Assembly (NCBI GenBank): GCA_904393835.1
Contig: CAJFNC010000001.1
Span: 1-64,000, forward strand
Length of the DNA: 64,000 bases
Source of the DNA: an uncultured Ruminococcus sp.
Lineage (GTDB): Bacteria > Bacillota > Clostridia > Oscillospirales > Acutalibacteraceae
Direction of reading: 5' to 3'
Position numbers and translations under genes: made by a program
The notes under the pieces: model-generated
Told to the model about the DNA's origin: nothing
The model's input: the letters and a program-made list of their open reading frames with translations, nothing else
Database searches by the model: none
Shown: positions 26,164 to 34,442 of the stretch, in pieces
Layout: the number at the start of each line of letters is the position of its first letter
How positions within the stretch are numbered: position 1 is the stretch's first letter

Positions 26164-26475
26164 ATGAATACAAAAACCGAAATATTAAAGTTCAGGGTAA
26201 CACCTGAAGAAAAAGAAATCATTACCCATAAGGCACTATCCTCATACAGACTTGTTAGTCAGTATCTGCGTGACTGTGCCTTGGAAAAACAAATCACAGT
26301 TATAAACGGTGCAGATAATGTTGCGGATGAGCTCAGGCGCATCGGTAATAATGTAAATCAAATCGCCCGTGCGGTAAACTCCGGTTATGCTACCGAGGTT
26401 AATCTCACGGAAACAAGAGAGGAGTTGAGAGCAATATGGCAATCGTTAAATTTGTCACTTCGGACTGCCCGATGA
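26164..26475 (+). CDS. mobC: MobC-like relaxosome protein
   Basis: A 103-residue relaxosome accessory protein. The N-terminus is a ribbon-helix-helix (LKFRVTPEEKEIITHKAL) and the C-terminus has the MobC signature LRRIGNNVNQIARAVNSG. It helps the relaxase open the origin of transfer. It overlaps the relaxase gene by 40 bp. Confidence 0.88.
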   Translation: MNTKTEILKFRVTPEEKEIITHKALSSYRLVSQYLRDCALEKQITVINGADNVADELRRIGNNVNQIARAVNSGYATEVNLTETREELRAIWQSLNLSLRTAR

Positions 26476-27413
26476 ATAATATTTTTCCCTATGTTATGAG
26501 GAAAGAGGCAACCGAGCAAAGACTTATAAGCGGTATTGAGTGTTCACCCGATACTGCCTTGGAAGAATTCCGTTATGTAAAACAGAAATACGGTAAAGAG
26601 GACGGCAGAACCTACTATCATATCGTGCAGTCCTTCGCTCCCGATGATGAACTCACACCCGAAACCGCGCACGAAATTGGGTTAAAATTTGCCGAACACT
26701 TTCCCGGCTATCAGATCTTGGTGGCAACCCATTACAACACCGGTCATATTCACAATCACCTTATTATGAACTCTGTCAACTACCAAAACGGTAAAAAGTT
26801 TCATCAAACCCGGGATGAACTTTTAGAGGTGAAGGCTTATTCCAACAAGCTCTGTCAAGAGTATGGCTTGAGCATCATCGAAGAAAAGTGCAGCTACGGT
26901 AGATGGCCGGAATGGAAAAAGCGGCTCCGCAGCTTTGCTATATATGCAATAAGCAATTCCGATACAAAGGAAGAATTTATTGCGTGTATGCGCGAGCACG
27001 GATACAACGTTAAGTGGGAAGATAAGTACAAATATATTACCTTCACCACACCCGACAATCATGTATGCCGTGATAAGAGTTTGTTCGATGAGCGTCTGCT
27101 CAAAGACAACCTCGAAGTGTATTTTGCACTTGGCGGTGCGAGCAGCGAGCTTTATGATGACTATAACGATTATAAAACTCCTGCGCATACACCCGAAGCA
27201 AGCATGACAGTTACAACGGGGCTTATAAGTTTACTCGGCGATCTGCTTTCAATAGCACCGCCTGAAGATGATTATGAACCGCATCCGGCAAAAGAGTTAA
27301 GCACCGCCGAGAAGCTTAGACTTGAAAAAATCCTCGGCAAGAAAATTTCACCTATGGCCTACGCTTGCTACTCGACTCAGGAAGATGAGCAAGGTATGAG
27401 TATGGTCTGGTAA
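26436..27413 (+). CDS. mobA: MobA/VirD2-type relaxase (MOBP)
   Basis: A 325-residue DNA-nicking transferase. The metal-binding histidine motif is seen in THYNTGHIHNHLIMNSVN near 100-115, and an active-site tyrosine is expected in the first 40 residues (FPYVMRKE). It is short compared with many MOBP relaxases and lacks a primase or helicase extension. It nicks one strand at oriT and so makes element A mobilizable; no type IV secretion genes are in the window, so transfer would need a helper. Confidence 0.88.
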   Translation: MAIVKFVTSDCPMNNIFPYVMRKEATEQRLISGIECSPDTALEEFRYVKQKYGKEDGRTYYHIVQSFAPDDELTPETAHEIGLKFAEHFPGYQILVATHYNTGHIHNHLIMNSVNYQNGKKFHQTRDELLEVKAYSNKLCQEYGLSIIEEKCSYGRWPEWKKRLRSFAIYAISNSDTKEEFIACMREHGYNVKWEDKYKYITFTTPDNHVCRDKSLFDERLLKDNLEVYFALGGASSELYDDYNDYKTPAHTPEASMTVTTGLISLLGDLLSIAPPEDDYEPHPAKELSTAEKLRLEKILGKKISPMAYACYSTQEDEQGMSMVW

Positions 27414-27464
27414 TGTAAAGGAGGAATGACCCGACAACAGATGAAATAAAAGCCTTGTTGCCTT

Positions 27465-27605
27465 ATGACAGCCAACAGATGTAATATCCCAAAATACGAA
27501 TTGGAAATCCTCGCACGGCACTTTCTTCCGCAAATTCAAGCCTTCTTTGAGAGCAAAGAAGGGCGAAGAGAATATGAGGAGTGGAAGGCCGAACAGCTGC
27601 GTTAA
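27465..27605 (+). CDS. 46-aa mobile-element protein, possibly frameshifted
   Basis: A short gene after the relaxase encodes NIPKYELEILARHFLPQIQ and a charged end (REYEEWKAEQLR). Upstream, another frame carries DEIKALLPYDSQQM, which looks like the missing N-terminal part, with an ATG and GGAGG at 27420-27429. The gene may therefore have suffered two small frame changes. If functional, it starts at 27465 without a clear ribosome-binding site. Confidence 0.4.
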   Translation: MTANRCNIPKYELEILARHFLPQIQAFFESKEGRREYEEWKAEQLR

Positions 27606-27642
27606 AGGCACAGACCGCCGATAAATGAGGCTTAAACCACGC

Positions 27643-27683
27643 ACAAGGGCAGAAAGCGAAAACTCTCTGCCCTTGTATTTTTT
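27643..27683 (+). terminator. Terminator of the mob operon
   Basis: CAAGGGCAG (27644-27652) pairs with CTGCCCTTG (27667-27675), followed by TATTTTTT. It also separates the converging TIR gene. Confidence 0.75.
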
Positions 27684-29100
27684 AATTAAGTGTGCCAATC
27701 TCATCTAATTTTATCGCAGTTAATATTACAGGCGCTGAGTAAAAAGATTCTGAATAAGACATCCTTCTATCAAATGGTTGTTTCTCTATAACTGCTTTTA
27801 ACTCATCAATTGTTCTAACGCCAAACAACGGCATTATTTTTTCGCAATATTGTTTTGATTTTAGTTTTTGCCAAAGTGACTGAACATGCTCATGATAAAC
27901 ATAAGAGTTTGGAAACCAATAGTCATATTCTTCATCACGTATATCTAATACGCCTCCTAATTGATAAAGGACTATATCTGCATTAGATAATGTATCCTTT
28001 GTCAAAATCGGTTTCTTTTCTCTTTCTACCAGTATTTGACCGGATAAAGTAATCTTATTTTTAAATTGCGAATTTTGCTTACAATGCCCTTCTATAGTCC
28101 TAAAATACTTTCTAAACTTAAAGTAAGAGTAAGGTTTTACAGAATTATTATAATAAGAATCTCTTAAAAAATAGGTGTGGCAAACTATGTCATGTAACGC
28201 TTTGAATTTTTCATAATGAAGAAGAATTGCTGTGCATGTAATTAACATTTCCCATATTATATAATCATAAAGTTCGAAATCAGCATCACAATAACTTCTC
28301 TTTTGACTTGCATCATGCAAATCATTATACAAGGATTCGATCAACGTACATATAGTGTTGCTTATTTCCAACGAACTGTATATTAACGCTTCGCAAAAAC
28401 TAACAAATACATCTCTCAATGGTTTAGTCGAGTCAATCGCAGGCAACAATGAATCCAAATCTGATGCTTCGAAACTCTTGGCAGCCTCAACAAATTGTTC
28501 GATGCCTTTTCTTAACAAAAAATCTGCCTTGGCCGCGTTGCCACCCGTATAGCTTCTGATTTGTTTAACCGTATCGCGAAGTGCAGACAAATCAACCGTA
28601 TCATTTTCTAACCACTCTGGTTGTGATCCTAACGCAGGTTTTTTGAATAGGGGCTTTTCATAAATGTTACGGAGTAATTTCTCATATTCGGTTTCATATC
28701 GGTCATCTTCAGTAGATAAATCTATGTAAATGCGAGATTTTATGTAGTGGGGGCAATATGCTTTATTGTTTTCGTCAACTTCAAAAATTATTGGAATGAA
28801 CTTTTCTTGCTTAACTTGTCCGTATACTTCCTGTGAAATAATTACGGTTTCGTCTCCAACCCCACCTTCTCGATTATTTGCTTTTTCAGCATAAGTTTTA
28901 TCGCATATAATTAAAACTCTGTCAATTGTATCATCATTAACAGACTGTTCCATAAAAGCGTATTTGTCTTGTCCTTCTTTTAAATCATAAACATCAAGAA
29001 CAACATCTATGCCGTTTGCAATAAGTCGTTCCGCCAATTCGACTACACGTTCTTGAACTGCCCAAGAATATGAAATAAAGACCTTTTTATTATTGGACAT
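27682..29100 (-). CDS. TIR/SEFIR-domain defence-type protein
   Basis: A 472-residue cytosolic protein. The first 150 residues form a SEFIR/TIR fold: VFISYSWAVQERVVELAERL, DVVLDVYDLKEGQD, then VLIICDKTYAEKAN and FIPIIFE. In bacteria such domains act in immunity, as NAD-consuming or signalling modules. The remaining 320 residues are helical and may be the sensor; I do not recognise them. ATG 29100 is chosen with GGAG 8 bp upstream. It is a lone gene at the end of element A, opposite to the mob operon. Confidence 0.75.
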   Translation of the reverse strand: MSNNKKVFISYSWAVQERVVELAERLIANGIDVVLDVYDLKEGQDKYAFMEQSVNDDTIDRVLIICDKTYAEKANNREGGVGDETVIISQEVYGQVKQEKFIPIIFEVDENNKAYCPHYIKSRIYIDLSTEDDRYETEYEKLLRNIYEKPLFKKPALGSQPEWLENDTVDLSALRDTVKQIRSYTGGNAAKADFLLRKGIEQFVEAAKSFEASDLDSLLPAIDSTKPLRDVFVSFCEALIYSSLEISNTICTLIESLYNDLHDASQKRSYCDADFELYDYIIWEMLITCTAILLHYEKFKALHDIVCHTYFLRDSYYNNSVKPYSYFKFRKYFRTIEGHCKQNSQFKNKITLSGQILVEREKKPILTKDTLSNADIVLYQLGGVLDIRDEEYDYWFPNSYVYHEHVQSLWQKLKSKQYCEKIMPLFGVRTIDELKAVIEKQPFDRRMSYSESFYSAPVILTAIKLDEIGTLN

Positions 29101-29410
29101 ATCATTCACTCCAATTCGTTTCTTTTTTACATTTTACCACAAAACAGTTAATTATTCAACCGAACAATAGAAAAAGGGCATCTGTGATAGATACCCTTTA
29201 TAATATTAGTGTGTTGATATAAAAACAATAAATCCGAACGTATCACCTATCACGGTAATGAAGTTCGGATTTATCGCACTTGGTACGAGTGTTCATAACG
29301 GACTTATGAAAAATTTAGGTTTTATCGGCAGTCACACACATTTCTCGCTCGCACATTTGTGTTTTATTCAATTTCTCCGTACAATAATAGTGTAATCGGA
29401 GGAATTACAA
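29101..29410. other. Intergenic junction between elements A and B
   Basis: No gene. A hairpin at about 29172-29203 (AAAGGGCATCTGTGATAGATACCCTTT) looks like a terminator. AATAAATCCGAAC and GTTCGGATTTAT (about 29230-29270) form a second inverted repeat. The gene order on both sides suggests that one element ends and the next begins here, but no att sequence could be assigned. Confidence 0.4.
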
Positions 29411-29719
29411 ATGAAAAACTTAATCAAGGAATTATAATACGGCAATATTGATCCACAAGCACGAGGTTTTAAGAATGGCAGTTATCTGAAAAAACAGATT
29501 ACCATACTTTCGGAAAACGAAGCTCTGTTAACTGACAAGCTGACCGGTGATGAAAAGAAAGCGTTTCTTTCCTTCGTCAACGCATCCGACATTATCTTAG
29601 GCGAATCGGAGCTTGACAGCTTTATGGTTGGTTTCAAATTAGGCGCAAGGCTTATCATTGATACCTTTGTGAACAATGATACGCCGTATGAAGATTTCCT
29701 AAAGGAGGAGAGCGAATGA
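29411..29719 (+). pseudogene. DUF6809 gene broken by an in-frame TAA
   Basis: ATG 29411 follows CGGAGGAATTACAA. Codon 9 is TAA (29435-29437) where the family has tyrosine: the reading is KNLIKEL-stop-YGNIDPQ, and the intact relative has LEDLYYGNISPH. A TAT to TAA change explains it. The rest of the frame is intact to TGA 29717 (KLTGDEKKAFLSFVNASDII, FMVGFKLGARLIIDT), so the mutation is recent or tolerated. Confidence 0.75.
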
Positions 29720-29895
29720 GATGTCCAAAATACCACCTGTATCTAACACCTGATGAACGGCACACTGTTATCAACAGCCTAATTGATTTGAGGAATAACC
29801 TCATATCACAAGGCAAGTACACCGACATCATTGACGAGCTGCTGATTAAGCTCACGAAAGCCAAAATCAAAAAAATCAAGGTCAAGGAGGTCTGA
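29716..29895 (+). CDS. 59-aa mobile-element protein
   Basis: The ATG overlaps the stop of the DUF6809 pseudogene (ATGA). The product begins CPKYHLYLTPDERHTVINSL, continues LRNNLISQGKYTDIIDELL and ends in a lysine-rich tail. This short type travels with DUF6809 and TnpV in clostridial elements. Function unknown; a ribbon-helix-helix-like DNA-binding protein is possible. Confidence 0.6.
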   Translation: MRCPKYHLYLTPDERHTVINSLIDLRNNLISQGKYTDIIDELLIKLTKAKIKKIKVKEV

Positions 29896-29898
29896 ATT

Positions 29899-30255
29899 AT
29901 GGCTACAAAGATTACATACACACAGCAGGGTGATTACTTACTGCCGGATTTGAAGTTACCCGAACAACCAAAGGTTGAAATCGGTATATGGGGTAAACGG
30001 CATTTGAGATACCTCAAAAATCACCATCCGATTATATACACGAATCTTCTGACAAGTTGTAAACTCACCGTCTATCTTGCAGATATTGACAAACAGGCAG
30101 AGGATTTGTTCTTTCGGTTAGTAGAACAACTCGCCGAAAAAGAAGGCGTAACCGAACAACTCAAAGCGGATAATCAAATGCTGTGGGTACAGAGAATGAA
30201 CAATATCCGTAACCGTGCAACGGAGATTGTAAATACGGAGTTGATTTATACCTAA
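29899..30255 (+). CDS. tnpV: TnpV transposon-encoded protein
   Basis: A 118-residue protein of the TnpV family of Tn4451-like elements: YTQQGDYLLPDLKLPEQ at the start, then GKRHLRYLKNHHPIIYTNLL and a final LWVQRMNNIRNRATEIV. Its function is unknown. AAGGAGG precedes the ATG, 3 bp after the previous stop, so the three genes form one unit closed by a terminator. Confidence 0.85.
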   Translation: MATKITYTQQGDYLLPDLKLPEQPKVEIGIWGKRHLRYLKNHHPIIYTNLLTSCKLTVYLADIDKQAEDLFFRLVEQLAEKEGVTEQLKADNQMLWVQRMNNIRNRATEIVNTELIYT

Positions 30256-30262
30256 TACTGCA

Positions 30263-30296
30263 GAGGGCAACAGGTAACACTACTTGTTGCCCTTTC
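30263..30296 (+). terminator. Terminator after tnpV
   Basis: AGGGCAACA pairs with TGTTGCCCT around a short loop, followed by TTCTATA. T-run is short. Confidence 0.6.
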
Positions 30297-30486
30297 TATA
30301 TATTGTGGTAACAGATTTTTTATTTGACATATATCGTATAAAATTATATAATTAATATGAGATTTTATATGCTGATGAGTTTATCTTTTGATTGCCATAG
30401 CAAAGTCCTTTTTTTAGGACAATCAATTTGCTATAATTTTATTATCAGGATTGTAGCGCTAATGATAATATGTTTGGGTGAGAGAA

Positions 30487-31527
30487 ATGGCGGTTGCTGT
30501 TAAAACAAATGAATATAAGACATCATTGATTAACAACAGAAGATATTTAGGTAATAAATATAAGTTATTGCCATTTATTACAGGAGTTGTAAACGATGAG
30601 TGTCCTGACATAACGTCCATAGCTGACATTTTCGCAGGAACAGGTGCCGTATCCTCTGCGTTTACTGATAAAGTCATTATTACAAATGATTTGATGTACA
30701 GCAATTATATTTGCAATTATGCTTGGTTTGGTGCTGAAGAATATGATCCTCAAATAATCATAGATTGTGTCGTCCGTTACAACGCTTTGACTGATTTAGA
30801 GGATAATTATATGACAGACAATTTTGCTGATACATACTTCAGCAGAGATGACTGTGCTAAAATCGGTTATATAAGAGAAGATATTGAGGTGCTGTATAAA
30901 AAAGGCGATATAAATACAAGAGAGAGAGCTATTCTGATTACCTCCCTGCTTTATGCAATGGATAAAATAGCTAACACGTGCGGACATTATGACGCATACC
31001 GTAAAGGTGTCGAATTTGACAAGTCACTTGAACTTTATGTCCCAATGGCGAACCGTCAGAACAACCCCAATAACCAGTGCTTCAATATGGATTCTAATGA
31101 ATTAGTAAAAAATATAGAAGCAGACTTAGTGTATATTGATCCGCCTTATAACTCCAGACAATACTGCGACGCCTATCATCTTTTAGAAAATGTTGCCCGT
31201 TGGGAAAAGCCCGAAGTGTTTGGTGTTGCCAGAAAAATGGATCGCAGTACAATGAAAAGTAAATACTGTACGCAATCAGCAACAGAAGCCTTTGAGCAAT
31301 TAATAGGAGATATTAAGGCTAAATATATTCTGTTGTCTTATAACAATATGGCAGAAAAGGGTAATGACCGTTCTAATGCAAAGATTTCCGATCAGGATAT
31401 TGTGCGTATCTTAGAGAAAAAAGGAGAAGTAAAAGTCTTTTCGGAGAGTTATAAGGCTTTTACAACAGGAAAGTCTGATATTGATGATAATCAGGAAAGA
31501 TTGTTTTTATGCAGATGTTTCAATTAG
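30487..31527 (+). CDS. D12-class adenine methyltransferase, first of the AlwI-type system
   Basis: A 346-residue N6-adenine methyltransferase. NNRRYLGNKYKLLPFI is the SAM-contact start, IFAGTGAVSSAF near 48 motif I, and IDPPYNSRQYCDAYH near 217 the catalytic motif. It is related to the element A enzyme at 18176. ATG 30487 is preferred over GTG 30478. It ends in TAG and overlaps the next methylase gene by 19 bp. An AlwI-family endonuclease cutting an asymmetric site needs each strand methylated by its own enzyme, which explains two methylases. Confidence 0.88.
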   Translation: MAVAVKTNEYKTSLINNRRYLGNKYKLLPFITGVVNDECPDITSIADIFAGTGAVSSAFTDKVIITNDLMYSNYICNYAWFGAEEYDPQIIIDCVVRYNALTDLEDNYMTDNFADTYFSRDDCAKIGYIREDIEVLYKKGDINTRERAILITSLLYAMDKIANTCGHYDAYRKGVEFDKSLELYVPMANRQNNPNNQCFNMDSNELVKNIEADLVYIDPPYNSRQYCDAYHLLENVARWEKPEVFGVARKMDRSTMKSKYCTQSATEAFEQLIGDIKAKYILLSYNNMAEKGNDRSNAKISDQDIVRILEKKGEVKVFSESYKAFTTGKSDIDDNQERLFLCRCFN

Positions 31528-32444
31528 CTGATACACAACTGATTCAATCACCGCTCAACTATACCGGCGGAAAATATAAGCTACTCCCGCAAATCTTACC
31601 TCTTTTTCCGAAAGAGATAGATTGCTTTGTTGACCTATTCTGCGGCGGCTGCAATGTCGGCATCAACATAGATTCCAAAAGAGTAATTTATAATGATGTT
31701 GATGAGCATTTATTCTATCTTTTCAATACCTTTAAGAACCTTGATAAAAATGTTATTTTTGAGCTGATTTTTAAGATAATTAGCGATTACGATTTATCTC
31801 TTGTGTGTGAACACGGATATGATTATTATCATTGCGAGAGCGGTAAAGGTGTCGGTAGTTATAATAAAGAGCGTTTTTTGAAGCTGCGTGACGATTTCAA
31901 TCATCATAAGCAGGAAGATTACTATTACTACTTAATGTTGTATGTGTTGATTGTATATGCCTTTAATAATCAAATCCGATTTAACGCCAAAGGCGAATAT
32001 AACTTGCCGGTAGGAAAAAGAGATTTCAATAAAAAAATGCAAAGCAAACTTTCTGACTTCATTGACAGATTACATCGTCAAGACTGTCGCTTTACTTGTA
32101 TGAGCTTTACAGACTTTAATGCTTCCGGTTTGACCCATAGAGATTTTGTCTATGTGGATCCGCCTTACTTAATTACCTGCGCTACATATAACGAACAAGA
32201 CGGTTGGAATGAAGATCACGAAAAAGAGCTATTGCATTTTCTTGATGAATTGAATAACAAAGGTATTCGTTTTGCCCTTTCAAACGTTCTCCGAAGCAAG
32301 GGTAAAGAGAATACTATTCTTATCGAATGGTTATCAAATAAAAAATATAAAACACATCATCTGGATTATGGATATTCCAATTCTAATTATCAAACCAAAG
32401 ACAAACAAACAAAGAGCGAAGAGGTATTGATTACTAACTATTGA
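31509..32444 (+). CDS. Dam-like adenine methyltransferase, second of the AlwI-type system
   Basis: A 311-residue D12-class methyltransferase of the Dam branch: SPLNYTGGKYKLLPQI at the start, DLFCGGCNVGINI near 41 (motif I), and YVDPPYLITCATYN near 216. It starts within the previous methylase gene and stops 10 bp before the AlwI-like endonuclease gene, so all three are one operon. It should modify the strand opposite to that of its partner. If specificity follows AlwI, the site is GGATC, but that is inference. Confidence 0.88.
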   Translation: MQMFQLADTQLIQSPLNYTGGKYKLLPQILPLFPKEIDCFVDLFCGGCNVGINIDSKRVIYNDVDEHLFYLFNTFKNLDKNVIFELIFKIISDYDLSLVCEHGYDYYHCESGKGVGSYNKERFLKLRDDFNHHKQEDYYYYLMLYVLIVYAFNNQIRFNAKGEYNLPVGKRDFNKKMQSKLSDFIDRLHRQDCRFTCMSFTDFNASGLTHRDFVYVDPPYLITCATYNEQDGWNEDHEKELLHFLDELNNKGIRFALSNVLRSKGKENTILIEWLSNKKYKTHHLDYGYSNSNYQTKDKQTKSEEVLITNY

Positions 32445-32454
32445 GGATTTAGCT

Positions 32455-34425
32455 ATGCCGAACGAAATTCCATATAAGAGCTTTTGCTGGGCTTTAGGAA
32501 CAACCAGCTTTAGGACAAAAGATTTTAATAAGACCATTGAGGAACAGCTTGCGCTACTCGATGGCTTTTGGGCTTTGCCTGAAAATCAAGGAGCGACCTG
32601 GTCGGGTGATAATAACACTCAGACACGCTACTATGATTATATGAAAGCAAAGGAGTTTGTCGTCGGAAGTGCAAACAATAAGCCGAAGGACGCTCGTGAA
32701 AAGACCTCCGGCTTAGTTGATATTGGTATTATTGATGAGAATCGCAAACTTACCGAAGCAGGAAGAGCGCTGTTAGAAATCAGTCAATCAAATGATTTTA
32801 CTTCGGATAACTTTTTCCAGATCCCTAAAGATAGCTTCTTATATCTAAGACAGCTACTAAAAACATATAACAATGTTGACGGCTCTATTGTAAGACCGTT
32901 TATTGTATTGCTCTATGTCCTTTCAAAAGTTGATTATTTATCATTAGATGAGTTTACCTATTTGCTTCCATTATGTACCAGCAATGAATATACCGAGCAG
33001 ATAATTGGTGGTATTCGGGCTTGCCGAAACCATACAGCCTCATTTGATGATATTATAATAAACAGATTGCTTGAAATGGATAACTATCAAGCAGCATTAG
33101 ATAAGTTCCTTGAAAGCACAGTTACAGAGAGCCTAATCTGTGAAATTGGTTTGAATCGAAAAAGCAGAAACTACGATAAGACATATCTCCGCCTTTATGA
33201 TGAGTTGTATTCTGTTTTCGTCAATCACGATAACGCTCGAATTCCGCTTATCTTCTCTGCGACAAAGAAGATAAACATAGGTAAGTGGTGGAGAAAGTAT
33301 TTATTCAACACATCTTCTGAAAAAGCTATTGAAAAGAATCCGGTTGCTTGTTTGAAGCATACTGCTTTTGCGGGTGTATCAATGGAATCAGAATTCAAGA
33401 CCCTTTTCTTTAAAACAATGCACTTGTTTAAGGCAAAGGCAACTTTATCCGATTACCTTGATTTAAACAGGCGATATATCCGAACTACAGATATTATTTT
33501 GTTTGAAGACAGTAATATAAAGCTGGATATTATTCCAAAGCATTTCTTTAATTCGGTTGCTGATGAGCTGCACAATTACGCCTACACAGCTTGTGACATA
33601 TTGTATGAAGATAGTAAACTGGTTGAGATTGCTGATTGCCTTGTGATTAACGAGGAAACTGTAATCGAAGGCGTAAATGCTGAACTCGGCACAAATGTCA
33701 CTACAATAGGCGAAGCCAGAAATGTGCTGGAGGATAACCGCTATCGTAGATTACAGCATTTGATTGATACAAAGTTTACCGATGAAATCATTGTAACTCT
33801 ACTCGGATATTTTGAAAGCAGAAACGACGCTGAAATAAAGAGTATGGTAACGGAAAACGCAGACATTCCGACTATCTTTGAATATGTGTTAGGTATTCTC
33901 TGGTATAAAATCAGCGAAAGACAGGGTAAGATTCTTGATTATATGAAATTGTCCCTTGACGCTGATCTTTTACCAAAAACACACGCCGCCGGTGGTGAAG
34001 CGGATATTGTATATGAATATCCCGAAACAGAATACTATCCGGCACATACATTATTGCTCGAAGCAACTTTAGCCGACAACACAAATCAGAGACGTATGGA
34101 GATGGAGCCTGTTTCCAGACACTTGGGCAGATACCTTATCAGAACAGGTAATCTTAATTCCTATTGCGTTTTTGCTACAACTTATCTTGATATAAATGTT
34201 ATCGCAGATTTCAGAGGAAGAAAGAATATGCCGTTCTATGATACACAGGATTATACAAAGAGTGTTGATGGGATGAAGATTATTCCTTTACAAACTGCTG
34301 AATTGAAGAAAATCATTAAAACTGAAACGAGATATAAGGGGTTATTTTCAGTATTTGAAGATGCATTTAATTCAACATTACAGCCTCACGAGTGGTATAG
34401 CAATAAAATAATCAATGCATTTTAA
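32455..34425 (+). CDS. AlwI-family type IIS restriction endonuclease
   Basis: A 656-residue restriction enzyme matching the AlwI family: KSFCWALGTTSFRTKDFN at the N-terminus, QTRYYDYMK and the winged-helix-like DIGIIDENRKLTEAGRALLE. The catalytic region near 530-560 has LLLEATLADNTNQRRMEMEP, then CVFATTYLD. Family enzymes recognise a short asymmetric site and cut outside it. The length is normal for the family and the gene is uninterrupted. It follows two D12 methyltransferases, the expected partners. Confidence 0.82.
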   Translation: MPNEIPYKSFCWALGTTSFRTKDFNKTIEEQLALLDGFWALPENQGATWSGDNNTQTRYYDYMKAKEFVVGSANNKPKDAREKTSGLVDIGIIDENRKLTEAGRALLEISQSNDFTSDNFFQIPKDSFLYLRQLLKTYNNVDGSIVRPFIVLLYVLSKVDYLSLDEFTYLLPLCTSNEYTEQIIGGIRACRNHTASFDDIIINRLLEMDNYQAALDKFLESTVTESLICEIGLNRKSRNYDKTYLRLYDELYSVFVNHDNARIPLIFSATKKINIGKWWRKYLFNTSSEKAIEKNPVACLKHTAFAGVSMESEFKTLFFKTMHLFKAKATLSDYLDLNRRYIRTTDIILFEDSNIKLDIIPKHFFNSVADELHNYAYTACDILYEDSKLVEIADCLVINEETVIEGVNAELGTNVTTIGEARNVLEDNRYRRLQHLIDTKFTDEIIVTLLGYFESRNDAEIKSMVTENADIPTIFEYVLGILWYKISERQGKILDYMKLSLDADLLPKTHAAGGEADIVYEYPETEYYPAHTLLLEATLADNTNQRRMEMEPVSRHLGRYLIRTGNLNSYCVFATTYLDINVIADFRGRKNMPFYDTQDYTKSVDGMKIIPLQTAELKKIIKTETRYKGLFSVFEDAFNSTLQPHEWYSNKIINAF

Positions 34426-34442
34426 ATGATAGGAGTGGGAAA

